Positions 24,411 to 32,923 are shown, numbered from the stretch's first letter. The stretch is DNA of 32,923 nucleotides from Ignavibacteria bacterium (GCA_013140565.1 JABFSP010000372.1:1-32923), one strand, 5' to 3'. Notes: generated by a model not told the origin, from the letters alone. Numbers and translations are program-made.

Positions 24411-25535
24411 TTATGAAGTGTAATGTTTTATTAAATTGTTTATCATTAGTTCAATTGTAAATACTTCTTCTGCGCGCTTTCTGCCTGCCAAAGCAAATTT
24501 GTCCCTTAGTTCCTTGTTTGTTATGAGCTTCTCAAGCGCATCAGCCTGACTGCTTGCGTCTTTTGGTTTGAAAAGCAGGCCTGTTTCATTTTCAATGGTT
24601 ATATCAAGCACACCAGCGAAGCCGCTTGCGGCTGTTGGAATTTCAAGTGCCATTGCCTCAAGCAATACCCTGCCAAATGATTCATCGTGTGATGGAAAAG
24701 AAAGTATATCAATTGCAGTCATACTTTTTTCAGGTATTTCAGCGTGCCCCATGAATTTGATGTTCTTTAAATTAAGCTTAACTGCTATTGTTCTGATTCT
24801 TTTTTCATATTCTGCTTCGCCAAAGCTCGCGCTGCCAATCACCAAAAAAAATATTCTATCTTCATATTTAGTATTCAATATTTTTGCAGCTTCAAGGAAT
24901 TCTTCATGCCCTTTTCCAGGCGTCATTCTGCCTACAATACCAATTATCAACTTGTCTACTGGCAAACCCAGCTCCATTTTAACTTCTTTTGCATTAAACC
25001 TGTTTTTGTTAAATCTGACCACATCTATACCAACAGGCAATAGAATGATTTTGTTTTCAGGAACCGGTGTTGTATTTTTTACGCTTTGCTGTATGTATGT
25101 AGAAATTGCAAACACGCCATCTATTCTGTTATATAAGTATCTGTGCATAAGGTCATTTTTTTTAACACCGCTTGCCATATGTTTGGTTAAAAAGAGTTTT
25201 GTTTTTGAGCCTGCCCATTTTAAAGCCGGGGTCAAAACCCAGAGGTCGTGAGAGTGGTTTGAATGAATAACATTTGTATTTGAATTTTTTAGGTATTTTC
25301 TAAGTTTATTAATTGATGCGGGTATGTTTACATTTTTTCCAAAATAGGGGAGAGTCTCAATTCCGTTAACTTCGGCTTCCCTGCAGAGTCTGGAGTCTGT
25401 TGAACATAATATTTTAATATTCATACCTTTATCCGCCAGTTTTCGGGCAGTTTCGAGGGAAAACATCTCGAGTCCGCCCCACGAGTATGAACCGCATGAG
25501 ATCAGTGTATTTGACTTTTGTGGATTATTCTGCAT
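24411..25535 (-). CDS. Glycosyltransferase family 4-type (GT-B) protein
   Basis: Predicted glycosyltransferase transferring a sugar from a nucleotide-sugar donor to a surface glycan or glycolipid. 374 aa from the ATG at 25535. The N-terminal domain has GGLEMFSLETARKLADKG, the typical GT4 acceptor-side start. The C-terminal domain has IGIVGRMTPGKGHEEFLEAA and the donor-binding pattern FPSHDESFGRVLLEAM (E-x7-E). An upstream ATG at 25658 would add 41 residues, a hydrophobic-poor extension not expected for the family. A TAAATTTG element sits six bases before the chosen start. Confidence 0.88.
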   Translation of the reverse strand: MQNNPQKSNTLISCGSYSWGGLEMFSLETARKLADKGMNIKILCSTDSRLCREAEVNGIETLPYFGKNVNIPASINKLRKYLKNSNTNVIHSNHSHDLWVLTPALKWAGSKTKLFLTKHMASGVKKNDLMHRYLYNRIDGVFAISTYIQQSVKNTTPVPENKIILLPVGIDVVRFNKNRFNAKEVKMELGLPVDKLIIGIVGRMTPGKGHEEFLEAAKILNTKYEDRIFFLVIGSASFGEAEYEKRIRTIAVKLNLKNIKFMGHAEIPEKSMTAIDILSFPSHDESFGRVLLEAMALEIPTAASGFAGVLDITIENETGLLFKPKDASSQADALEKLITNKELRDKFALAGRKRAEEVFTIELMINNLIKHYTS

Positions 25536-25541
25536 ATTATA

Positions 25542-25549
25542 CAAATTTA
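25542..25549 (-). promoter_or_regulatory. Candidate -7 element next to the glycosyltransferase start
   Basis: On the minus strand this reads TAAATTTG, ending six bases before the ATG at 25535. No TTG lies at the expected -33 distance. If used, the leader would be only a few bases. Confidence 0.25.
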
Positions 25550-25802
25550 ACTGCAATAAATGAAAAGGTAAAGCATTAACGCAATATATCTTCATTTGTA
25601 ACGTATTGAGGGTATTGAAGCTATACCGTATATGTGCTAACTTGATAATCCATTTCAAAAGATTTTGTAAAAAGGTTCATTCTATTAGGGAAAAAAGCAG
25701 AAAAACGATGTCAAAATGATATAAAAATTGAGCCTGTTGAACGGGTTTTAAAATATATACGTAATATTGAAAAAAAATATGCTGCGGAAAGAGGGTGTTT
25801 AA

Positions 25803-28800
25803 GTGACAGAGCTTAACGGAACCCCGCGTATAATGGTGGTTGAAGATGAAGGTATAATAGCCCAGGATATCAAGAACTGTCTTGAAGGCTTAGGCTACAT
25901 TGTGCCCGATGTTGTATTCACCGGAAGAGAAGCGATAACCCGGGCGGAAGAACTGCGTCCTGACCTTGTATTGATGGATATTGTTTTAAAGGGTGATATT
26001 GACGGAATTGAAACCGCCGCTGAGATAAGAAAAAAATACAATATCCCTATAGTTTATTTAACGGCATATGAAGATGACCGCACGCTGAAGCGTGCAAAAA
26101 TGACTGAGCCGTTAGGCTATATCTTAAAACCTTTCGAAGAAAGATACCTGCGCTCCAGTATTGAAATGGCGCTTTATAAGCACCAGATGGAAACCAAACT
26201 AAAAGAAAATGAACGCTGGTTAAGCGCTATATTAAAGAGTGTTGGTGATGCTGTTATTGTTACCGATCAGTTTGGCTTTATTAAATTTCTGAATCCGGTA
26301 GCGGAAGCGCTTACCGGGTGGACACTCGAGGAAGTTGCAGGAAAAAGGATATATGAGCTCCTTCATTTATTTGATGAAGATACAAAAGAGCCGATGCAAA
26401 ACCCCATCGAAAGAGTCCTTGCTGAAAACATAGTTATAGGCAGGAGCAACCATACTGTACTTATAGCACGGGATGGCAGGGAAATATCTATTGATCACAG
26501 TTCTTCTCCATTAAGGGATGACAAGGGAAGATTAACAGGCGCCGTTCTTATTATTCAGGATATCACCGAAAGGAAGATATCCGAAACCGCGTTAAGAGAA
26601 AGCGAAACCAAGTTCCGTAACTTATTTGATTACGCCACTGATGCGATATTTGTTCAGTCGCTCAATGGCAGGATAATTTCAGTTAATAACCAGGCAAGCA
26701 AACTTCTGGGTTATTCCAAAGAAGAGCTTGGCAAGATGAGATTTTCGGAGTTGATAAATGAAAATATCATAGATAACACATTTATGATCTATTCATCCCT
26801 TAAAGAAAAGGGAAATTACCAGTTTGAAACCGAGTACAGGCGTAAAGATGGCACATATGTTGATGTAGAGATCAGCATGCGTCTTATAAAAATGCTTGAT
26901 GAGGAAGTAGTTCAGCTGTTTGTAAGGGATATAACTGAACGCAAGCAGGCACAGGAAAAGATCGATATGCTTGCTATGGCCGTTAAAGGAATTTCTGAAT
27001 GTGTGAGCATTACTGACCTTGAAGGTAAAGTAATATTTATAAATGACGCTTTCGAAACGATCTACGGTTACTCCAAAGAAGATATAATAGGTAAGGCAAT
27101 TAATTTTGTAAGAAGCCATAATAATCCGCCGGATATAAATAACGAAATACTTGAACAGACGCAAAAAGGCGGCTGGCAGGGTGAATTACTTAACAGGACA
27201 AAAGATGGCAGGGAGTTCCCGGTATATCTTTCTACATCAATTCTAAGGAATGAAAAAGGTGAACCGGTAGCACATATTGGCATAGCCAGTGATATTACCG
27301 AAAGGAAAAAAGCCGATGAAGCTGTTAAGCAGAGTGAAAAGCGTTTCCAGGATCTCTACGACAGCGCTCCTGATATGTATTTTTCCATTTCACCGACGGG
27401 AAGAGTTAAATCAGTTAATAAGTTTGGCGCCCAGTATCTTGGATATAAAATAGAAGACCTGATTGGCAATGAAGTATGGAAGGTAGTGCACCCGGAAGAC
27501 AGAGACCTTGTAATTGACAGGATAAGCGAGATATTTTCCAAAAAGCTGGAAAGCGCAAAGCTTGAATTCAGAAAGCTGCGCAAAGATGGCAGTGTTATAT
27601 GGGTAAATGAAAGTACAAGATTAATTTCAGATATAAACGGCATCCCACAGGAACTTTTCATTATTTGCCGTGATATAACCCCCAACAAAGAATTCCAGAT
27701 TGCCCTTTTGGAGAGTGAAAAGAAATACCGTAAACTTGCACAGAATTCACCGGTATCGGTTGCAAGATTTTCTATGACCACAAATGATTTTGAATATGCC
27801 AATGATGAGTTTGCTCGCCAGATGGGATGTTCTGTGGAAGAATACAGCCAATTGCCGCGAGAGGAAAAGACCAATATCATTTTCATAGACGACAGGAAGA
27901 AAGTTCAGGAAAACTATGACAAATGGAAAAGAGACGGCTTTAAGGCAATGCTGCATTTTGATTACAGGATACTGAACCTTAAAAAAGAACTTATATGGCT
28001 TGATACATTTATATACGCAGATTTTGATGATTCAGGCAGGGCAGTGATGATGAATGAAATTTGTATTGATATCACCGAACGGAAAAAAGCGGAACTTGCT
28101 ATCCTGGAAAGTGAAAAGAAATACAAGAACCTTGCAGAAAACGCGCCTATTGCGGTTACACGGATAAATGCCGTGACCATGAAATATGAATATGTGAACG
28201 ATGAGTTTACGCGGCAAACCGGCTATAATATGGAAGAGTATAATTCCCTGGATGCGGTTTCACTAAAAGCGATGGCATACCCTGAAGATAGTGAACGTGT
28301 AAAGGATTTCTTTAACAAATGGCGCGATGAAGGTTACAAAGATACACAGCATATAGACTACAGGACTTTTAACAGGCTGGGTGAAGTGATATGGGTGGAT
28401 ACATTCCTGTTTGCCGATTTTGACGAGAACGGAAATATTGCGGCAATTAACCAGATATGTATTGATATCACAGACCAGAAAAAGGCGCAGGAAAAGATTA
28501 TTGAAAATGAGAATAAGTATAAAAACCTGGCAGCCAATGCACCCGTTGCAGTTACAAGGGTAATGCTAAAGAACGGCGCATATGACTTCGTCAATGATGA
28601 GTTCATGAGGCAATCCGGTTATACAATGGATGAGTTTAACCATCTTAATGATACAGATCTTGTTGAAATGATCCATATTGATGACAGGGGAAAAGTATTC
28701 GACTTCTATAAAGATTGGGCTCAGAAAAGATACCAGGCTACCCAGCATATCGATTACCGCATAATAAACAGGAATAAGCAGGTTATATGGCTTGATACAT

Positions 28801-31169
28801 ACTTGTATGCTGAATACGAAAAAACCGGCGAAGCGGTTGCTATAAACCAGATATGTATTGATGTAACCGAAAGAAAAAAAGCTGAAGTTGAGCTTACCGC
28901 AAAAGATAAACAGTTCCGCGCCTTAATTGAAAATATAACCGATCTTATCTCTTTGGTGGATGAGAACGGAAAGATCATTTACGCCAGTCCTTCGGTAACC
29001 AAGATACTTGGCTACGACCCGGATAATTATATTGGCAGGAATATATTCGAGTTCATAAATGAAGAAGATAAACCCTCCGCTGATACACTTTTTAAAGATG
29101 TACTTTCAGAAGAAGGCAAAATTGTAAATAACGTTCAGTTCAGGTTTAAACATTCTGACGGACACTGGATGTGGCATGAAGCTACGGCGCATAATCTGAT
29201 AAATGACCCGGCAATTGCAGCAATTGTCTTCAATTACAGGGATATAACTGAGCGTAAAAAAGCCGAAGAGGAAATTCTGCTGCAGAAATCATACTTCCAG
29301 CAGCTTTTCGAAAATTCACCTGAAGGTATTGTTGTTCTTGATAACCAGGACAGGATACTTAACGCGAATAAAGGTTTTGAAAGAATGTTCCAGTTCAGCG
29401 CTGAAGAAATAAAAGGCAGGACTTTGAATGATATAATAGTACCTGAAAGTATGCTTGAACAGGCTACGCAAATGACCCTGTTTGTGCTTAAGGGCGAGAT
29501 CATTCACAGGGAAACAGAACGCAAACGCAAAGATGGCAGTACGGTCGATGTTTCGGTTCTTGCTTACCCGATCACACTTGAAGAGAACCAGATAGGTGTT
29601 TACGGAATTTACAGCGATATTACAGAACGTAAAGAAACAGAAAAAGCATTAAGGAACAGCGAAGAACGTTACAGGGCTTTTGTAAAACAAAGCACAGAAG
29701 GAATATGGCGTTTCGAGTTCCTTGAGCCTGTTTCTACCAAGCTGCCGGTTGATGAACAGGTTAAAAATGTATTCAGGTACGGTTATCTTGCGGAATGTAA
29801 TGACGTATTCGCTAAAATGTTCGGTTACGAAGCTGCTGCAGATATTGCCGGAGCAAGAATTGGTGAGCTTCTTATTGAATCAGAACCGAAGAACATTGAT
29901 TACATCCGCAAAAGTATTATGAACGGATACAAGATAGATAATGTTGAATCACTTGAAAAAGATAAAGACGGTAAAACAAAGATATTCATGAACAACCTGG
30001 TAGGAATATTGGAAAATGACGCACTTATCAGGATGTGGGGTTCACAGCGTGATATTACTGAATCGAAGAAGGCACAGGAAGAATTAAGTAAAACACAGTT
30101 CAGGCTTGCTACTTTGTTAAAGAACCTGCGGGATGTTGTACTATACGAAACAGGCGGCGGCAAAGAGTTTATGTCTGAAAATGTATATGAAATGCTTGGA
30201 TATGATGCTGAGTTGTTCAATGACCGTGATTTCTTCAGGACAATTACACATCCGGGTGATTGGAAAGCGATTGAAGAGAAAACAAAAGATTGGAACAGGG
30301 GCGGCTCTCTGGGTGTACTTAATCTTGAATTCAGGGTAAGAAGATCCGATGGCAGGTATATATGGGTCGAAGACCATATGATAAAAGTCCGCAATAACGG
30401 TGACTCTCACATGGCGGGAGTGCTTATTAATATTACCGAACATAAGACTACTGAGGAAAAGCTAAAACAGCTAGCTGAAAAACTTTCGCAGTCAAATAAA
30501 GAACTTGAACAGTTCGCATACGTTGCCTCCCATGATCTGCAGGAACCTCTGAGGATGGTTGCAAGTTATATACAGCTTCTGCAAAGAAGGTACAAAGGAA
30601 GTATCAGCGCTGAAGCTGATGAGTTCATAAATTATTCAGTTGATGGTGTTGTCAGAATGAAAACGCTTATCAATGACCTGCTGGCTTATTCCAGGGTAAA
30701 CACAAAAGATGCGCCTCTTGAAGATGTAGATGTAAATAAAATTGTGGCGCAGAATCTGAAAAACCTCTCAGCATCAATACAGGAAACAGGGGCACAGGTA
30801 AATTACGAGAACCTGCCTACAGTCAGGGCCAATACTCTTCAGATCAACCAGTTATTCCAGAACCTGATAAGTAACGCAATCAAGTTCAGGAAGCCGGATG
30901 TTAACCCCGTTGTTAATATTACGGCCAAACACGCCGGTGATGAATGGCTCTTTACAGTTTCTGATAATGGTATTGGTATTGATAAGGAATTCAGCGACAA
31001 GATATTTATCATATTCCAGCGTCTGCATAATAATTCAGAGTATCCCGGAACAGGTATAGGGCTTGCAATATGTAAAAAGATAGTTGAAAAACTGGGCGGT
31101 CACCTGTGGGTTGAATCTGAACCCGGCAAAGGCTCAACATTTACATTTACAATTCCGGATAAAGAATAA
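25803..31169 (+). CDS. Giant REC-(PAS)11-histidine kinase
   Basis: Predicted cytoplasmic multi-input sensor kinase of 1788 aa without membrane helices. Residues 9-125 are a receiver domain (E14-D15, phospho-acceptor D59, T87, K109). Eleven PAS units start near 137, 269, 388, 513, 637, 769, 901, 1033, 1164, 1288 and 1433; most end in a D-I-T-E-R-K junction. Units 5-7 are highly similar and spaced exactly 132 codons apart. The kinase core follows: HisKA with H1577 (ASHDLQEPLRM), N box N1687-N1691, G1 DNGIGID from D1721, G2 GTGIGLAIC from G1749. GTG start with GAGGGTG ribosome binding site. An Rcp1-like regulator is 115 bp downstream. No haem- or flavin-specific motif is obvious. Confidence 0.95.
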   Translation: MTELNGTPRIMVVEDEGIIAQDIKNCLEGLGYIVPDVVFTGREAITRAEELRPDLVLMDIVLKGDIDGIETAAEIRKKYNIPIVYLTAYEDDRTLKRAKMTEPLGYILKPFEERYLRSSIEMALYKHQMETKLKENERWLSAILKSVGDAVIVTDQFGFIKFLNPVAEALTGWTLEEVAGKRIYELLHLFDEDTKEPMQNPIERVLAENIVIGRSNHTVLIARDGREISIDHSSSPLRDDKGRLTGAVLIIQDITERKISETALRESETKFRNLFDYATDAIFVQSLNGRIISVNNQASKLLGYSKEELGKMRFSELINENIIDNTFMIYSSLKEKGNYQFETEYRRKDGTYVDVEISMRLIKMLDEEVVQLFVRDITERKQAQEKIDMLAMAVKGISECVSITDLEGKVIFINDAFETIYGYSKEDIIGKAINFVRSHNNPPDINNEILEQTQKGGWQGELLNRTKDGREFPVYLSTSILRNEKGEPVAHIGIASDITERKKADEAVKQSEKRFQDLYDSAPDMYFSISPTGRVKSVNKFGAQYLGYKIEDLIGNEVWKVVHPEDRDLVIDRISEIFSKKLESAKLEFRKLRKDGSVIWVNESTRLISDINGIPQELFIICRDITPNKEFQIALLESEKKYRKLAQNSPVSVARFSMTTNDFEYANDEFARQMGCSVEEYSQLPREEKTNIIFIDDRKKVQENYDKWKRDGFKAMLHFDYRILNLKKELIWLDTFIYADFDDSGRAVMMNEICIDITERKKAELAILESEKKYKNLAENAPIAVTRINAVTMKYEYVNDEFTRQTGYNMEEYNSLDAVSLKAMAYPEDSERVKDFFNKWRDEGYKDTQHIDYRTFNRLGEVIWVDTFLFADFDENGNIAAINQICIDITDQKKAQEKIIENENKYKNLAANAPVAVTRVMLKNGAYDFVNDEFMRQSGYTMDEFNHLNDTDLVEMIHIDDRGKVFDFYKDWAQKRYQATQHIDYRIINRNKQVIWLDTYLYAEYEKTGEAVAINQICIDVTERKKAEVELTAKDKQFRALIENITDLISLVDENGKIIYASPSVTKILGYDPDNYIGRNIFEFINEEDKPSADTLFKDVLSEEGKIVNNVQFRFKHSDGHWMWHEATAHNLINDPAIAAIVFNYRDITERKKAEEEILLQKSYFQQLFENSPEGIVVLDNQDRILNANKGFERMFQFSAEEIKGRTLNDIIVPESMLEQATQMTLFVLKGEIIHRETERKRKDGSTVDVSVLAYPITLEENQIGVYGIYSDITERKETEKALRNSEERYRAFVKQSTEGIWRFEFLEPVSTKLPVDEQVKNVFRYGYLAECNDVFAKMFGYEAAADIAGARIGELLIESEPKNIDYIRKSIMNGYKIDNVESLEKDKDGKTKIFMNNLVGILENDALIRMWGSQRDITESKKAQEELSKTQFRLATLLKNLRDVVLYETGGGKEFMSENVYEMLGYDAELFNDRDFFRTITHPGDWKAIEEKTKDWNRGGSLGVLNLEFRVRRSDGRYIWVEDHMIKVRNNGDSHMAGVLINITEHKTTEEKLKQLAEKLSQSNKELEQFAYVASHDLQEPLRMVASYIQLLQRRYKGSISAEADEFINYSVDGVVRMKTLINDLLAYSRVNTKDAPLEDVDVNKIVAQNLKNLSASIQETGAQVNYENLPTVRANTLQINQLFQNLISNAIKFRKPDVNPVVNITAKHAGDEWLFTVSDNGIGIDKEFSDKIFIIFQRLHNNSEYPGTGIGLAICKKIVEKLGGHLWVESEPGKGSTFTFTIPDKE
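27711..28898 (+). repeat. Three tandem PAS-coding units of 396 bp
   Basis: The in-frame unit boundaries fall at 27711, 28107, 28503 and 28899, giving three consecutive 396-bp units (132 codons each). They share K-Y-(R/K)-(K/N)-L-A-x-N, Y.NDEF.RQ and (H/D)YR..N elements. This is the signature of internal tandem duplication. Synonymous differences are frequent, so the event is not recent. Confidence 0.85.
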
Positions 31170-31225
31170 TTTTTTTGTTTGTTCGTTTTAAGTTTTAGGA
31201 AGGCAGTAACACTAACTCTCTCACC

Positions 31226-31256
31226 TTGTTGTTGGTTTAGAATTTTGGTATTTTTG
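31226..31256 (+). promoter_or_regulatory. Bacteroidota-type promoter for the response regulator
   Basis: TTG (31226-31228), a 20-bp spacer and TATTTTTG (31249-31256) match the -33/-7 consensus. Transcription near 31262 leaves a leader of about 23 nt. The regulator could therefore be expressed independently of the kinase. Confidence 0.5.
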
Positions 31257-31284
31257 AACAGAAATAATGAAATTAAACATATAA

Positions 31285-31722
31285 ATGGACTATATTCCAA
31301 GAAGTTTGCAGGTACTGCTGGTTGAAGATAACGAAGGCGATGTACGCCTTATAAAAGAGGCGTTCAGCGAAAGTAAAATAGATAAAACTTTTTCGGTTGC
31401 CCGTGATGGCGAAGAAGCACTGAATTATTTATATGCCAGGGGAAAGTACGCAGAAAGAACAAAACCCGATATTATTCTGCTGGATATAAATTTACCTAAA
31501 AAGAACGGGTTTGAAATACTTGAAAGCATTAAAAATGATCCTGAACTGAAAAAAATTCCTGTAATTATGCTTAGCAGCTCTAGCTCTGAAGAACATATCA
31601 CCAAATCATATGATCTGAATGCTAACTGTTATGTAACCAAGCCGGTTGATTTTGATGAATACACACAGGCAGTAAAGATAATCGAAGACTTCTGGTTCCA
31701 GATGGCTAAACTGCCCGGTTAG
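31285..31722 (+). CDS. Rcp1-like single-domain response regulator
   Basis: Stand-alone receiver, 145 aa, without an output domain. The phosphorylation site is D67 (DIILLDINLPKKNG), with acidic pair E14-D15 (VEDNEGD), the LSSSSSEEH switch region and the KPVDFDEY loop. Proteins of this type (cyanobacterial Rcp1 and Bacteroidota relatives) are usually encoded beside PAS- or phytochrome-containing kinases such as the one immediately upstream, so it is the likely phosphotransfer partner. A strong terminator follows. Confidence 0.93.
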   Translation: MDYIPRSLQVLLVEDNEGDVRLIKEAFSESKIDKTFSVARDGEEALNYLYARGKYAERTKPDIILLDINLPKKNGFEILESIKNDPELKKIPVIMLSSSSSEEHITKSYDLNANCYVTKPVDFDEYTQAVKIIEDFWFQMAKLPG

Positions 31723-31740
31723 AAAAGGTTTGTTAAAGCA

Positions 31741-31777
31741 AAAGCCCGCTTTGGTTATCCTAAAGCGGGCTTTTTTT
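31741..31777. terminator. Strong bidirectional terminator
   Basis: AAAGCCCGCTTT (31741-31752) pairs perfectly with AAAGCGGGCTTT (31762-31773) and is followed by a seven-T run. On the minus strand a TTTTGCTTTAAC tail follows the same stem, so it can serve both the regulator gene and the convergent thioredoxin gene. Confidence 0.9.
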
Positions 31778-31799
31778 GTTTCTGTTAATTCTTACTTCT

Positions 31800-32285
31800 T
31801 TAATTCAGCAATTTTTTTACTTCTGTTTCAAACTGCTCGTATGTTTTGTTTCCCATTAATGTCTTAGTCAGTTTGCCTTCTTTGTCGTAAAATCCGGTGT
31901 AGGGAATTTCTCCCTGCCATGATTTATCAACATATGTCATTAACGCTTCAGGGTTGCTGAAGTTACCAAAGTATGAAGTGAAATCAACTCCCTGCTTTTT
32001 TAAGAATGGAAGAAGCTTGGAATCAAAATCAGCCTTGTCATCCAGCGAAACAAATACAAGCACGAATTCTTTATCCTTGTAATCATTATAAAGTTTTACA
32101 AGCTCTGGAAATTCCTTTACGCAGGGCGGGCACCAGGTCGCCCAGAAATTTACAAGAACTACCTTACCTTTTGAACCATCAACAACGGCTTTATACTCAT
32201 CAATACTTGTGATGGTCTTTACTTCCTGCGAGTATGAAAATGAAATCAAAAATAATAATACTATGAGGCTTGTAATAGTTTTCAT
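31800..32285 (-). CDS. Exported TlpA-like thioredoxin-fold protein
   Basis: Predicted periplasmic thiol-disulfide oxidoreductase. A signal peptide (MKTITSLIVLLFLISFSYS) is followed by a thioredoxin fold with active site W-C-P-P-C (C52, C55) in VVLVNFWATWCPPCVKEF. The cis-proline segment is IPYTGFYDKEGKL. 161 aa is usual for TlpA/ResA-type proteins, which keep cytochrome or other exported cysteines reduced. The start is ATG at 32285. It lies 13 bp after the peroxiredoxin-like gene, as its operon partner. Confidence 0.92.
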   Translation of the reverse strand: MKTITSLIVLLFLISFSYSQEVKTITSIDEYKAVVDGSKGKVVLVNFWATWCPPCVKEFPELVKLYNDYKDKEFVLVFVSLDDKADFDSKLLPFLKKQGVDFTSYFGNFSNPEALMTYVDKSWQGEIPYTGFYDKEGKLTKTLMGNKTYEQFETEVKKLLN

Positions 32286-32298
32286 TAATTGGTAATAA

Positions 32299-32889
32299 TT
32301 ATTTTTCTACTCTTTTTATTCCGCAGCCAAATGATTTGGTTTCTTTAACGGATACATCTTTGCCTGATGAAATTTCATCAACTGCGTTTTTCAGGTCATG
32401 TGTGCTCTGCTCTGCGGCAGATTTGTTATCAGATATCCTTCCATGATATAGGACAGATTGATCTTTGCTGATCACAAAAACCTCCGGTGTTCTTGTTGAA
32501 CCGAATATATCAGCAACTACATTGTTGTTATCCTTTAACATTGGAAACGAGTAACCGTTCTTGCTTGCATGTTCTTTCACAACATCAGTACTTTCTGTGT
32601 TGTTGGAATTGATCGCCCATACAGTAAATCCTTTTTCAGTGTATTCCTTAACATAATCATTTATCCTGTCATTGTACGGCTGCACGAACGGACACTCACT
32701 TGACCAGAACATTACTATAACTCCGGCACTGGAATTTTTTAGAGCATCTGATAAATTGTAGTTTTTTCCATCGTAATTGGATATGGAAAAATCTTCAATT
32801 TTATCTCCCGGACCCTTTGTAAAAGCAAACGAATCCAGTGTAAAAGCGAAAATCGCTAAAATCAGGCTTAAAACCACTTTTCTTGTCAA
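32299..32889 (-). CDS. Exported peroxiredoxin-like (AhpC/TSA-type redoxin) protein
   Basis: Predicted periplasmic thiol peroxidase-like or redoxin protein. A signal peptide (KVVLSLILAIFAFTLDSFA) precedes the redoxin fold, which begins GPGDKIEDFSISNYDGK. The active-site segment is MFWSSECPFVQPY with single Cys66; no CxxC is present. TPEVFVI supplies the cis-proline, and the C-terminus keeps GCGIKRVEK with Cys189, a possible resolving residue. The start is TTG at 32889, fixed by AGGAGG at 32900-32895 with five bases of spacing. It is first in a two-gene operon with the TlpA-like gene and could be reduced by it. Confidence 0.87.
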   Translation of the reverse strand: MTRKVVLSLILAIFAFTLDSFAFTKGPGDKIEDFSISNYDGKNYNLSDALKNSSAGVIVMFWSSECPFVQPYNDRINDYVKEYTEKGFTVWAINSNNTESTDVVKEHASKNGYSFPMLKDNNNVVADIFGSTRTPEVFVISKDQSVLYHGRISDNKSAAEQSTHDLKNAVDEISSGKDVSVKETKSFGCGIKRVEK

Positions 32890-32923
32890 TATATCCTCCT
32901 GTTATTTTTAATAAGTATTACAA

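Noticed and set aside
24568-25251. 227-codon plus-strand open frame
   Set aside because: Lies wholly opposite the glycosyltransferase gene, whose motifs are complete; the composition is typical of an antisense shadow.
27356-27886. 176-codon minus-strand open frame, with similar ones at 29900-30394 and elsewhere in the kinase gene
   Set aside because: The kinase frame is continuous with PAS motifs throughout; these are shadows in a repetitive gene.

Overview
The window looks like a chromosomal segment from a Bacteroidota-related bacterium, most likely of the Ignavibacteria/Chlorobi branch. Four things point there. DNA is AT-rich. Three exported proteins end in type IX secretion (Por) type A sorting domains with the core NPFNPVT. 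Several intergenic regions carry TTTG-N20/21-TAnnTTTG promoters. TTG/GTG starts and weak Shine-Dalgarno sequences are common. I see no tRNA, rRNA, CRISPR array, transposase or integrase.

Layout. 1-561: small minus-strand orphan genes with a duplicated 38-bp segment. 629-1273: lipB (lipoate synthesis). 1515-3836: an exported SLT/LysM murein transglycosylase with a clear terminator. 4008-4535: a GNAT acetyltransferase preceded by two tandem hairpins. 4551-8032: a helical hypothetical gene (minus) divergent from a small Cys-rich exported protein and a type IX-secreted propeller. 8156-10208: livJ-livH-like ABC transporter genes without livM/G/F. 10301-12351: DUF1801, a hotdog thioesterase and a membrane metallophosphoesterase. 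12357-16386: a second helical paralog divergent from two Asp-box propeller proteins. 16413-17451: a four-helix membrane protein and a YqgE/AlgH protein. 17497-20717: a third helical paralog divergent from another type IX-secreted propeller. 20781-22964: an exported hypothetical protein, then an ECF sigma / anti-sigma pair. 22994-25535: VOC, GNAT, NUDIX and glycosyltransferase genes. 25803-31722: a giant REC-(PAS)11-histidine kinase and an Rcp1-like single-domain response regulator. 31800-32889: two exported thiol-redox proteins.

The most notable pattern is a recurring module. Three paralogous soluble proteins of 481-486 residues, with no recognised family, each lie divergently 163-179 bp from an operon of exported beta-propeller or Cys-rich proteins. 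Choosing starts by paralog alignment places the KT(L/F)S motif at residue 11 in all three. The exported sides have Bacteroidota-type promoters in the shared region. I cannot assign a function. The repeated geometry suggests linked roles (regulation, chaperoning or sorting of the secreted partner), but this is inference.

Other points of interest are the exact 396-nt triplication of PAS domains in the giant kinase, TAnnTTTG motifs placed almost on top of start codons (possible leaderless mRNAs), and related palindromes flanking the DUF1801-thioesterase pair. No stretch above 300 bases lacks a gene.
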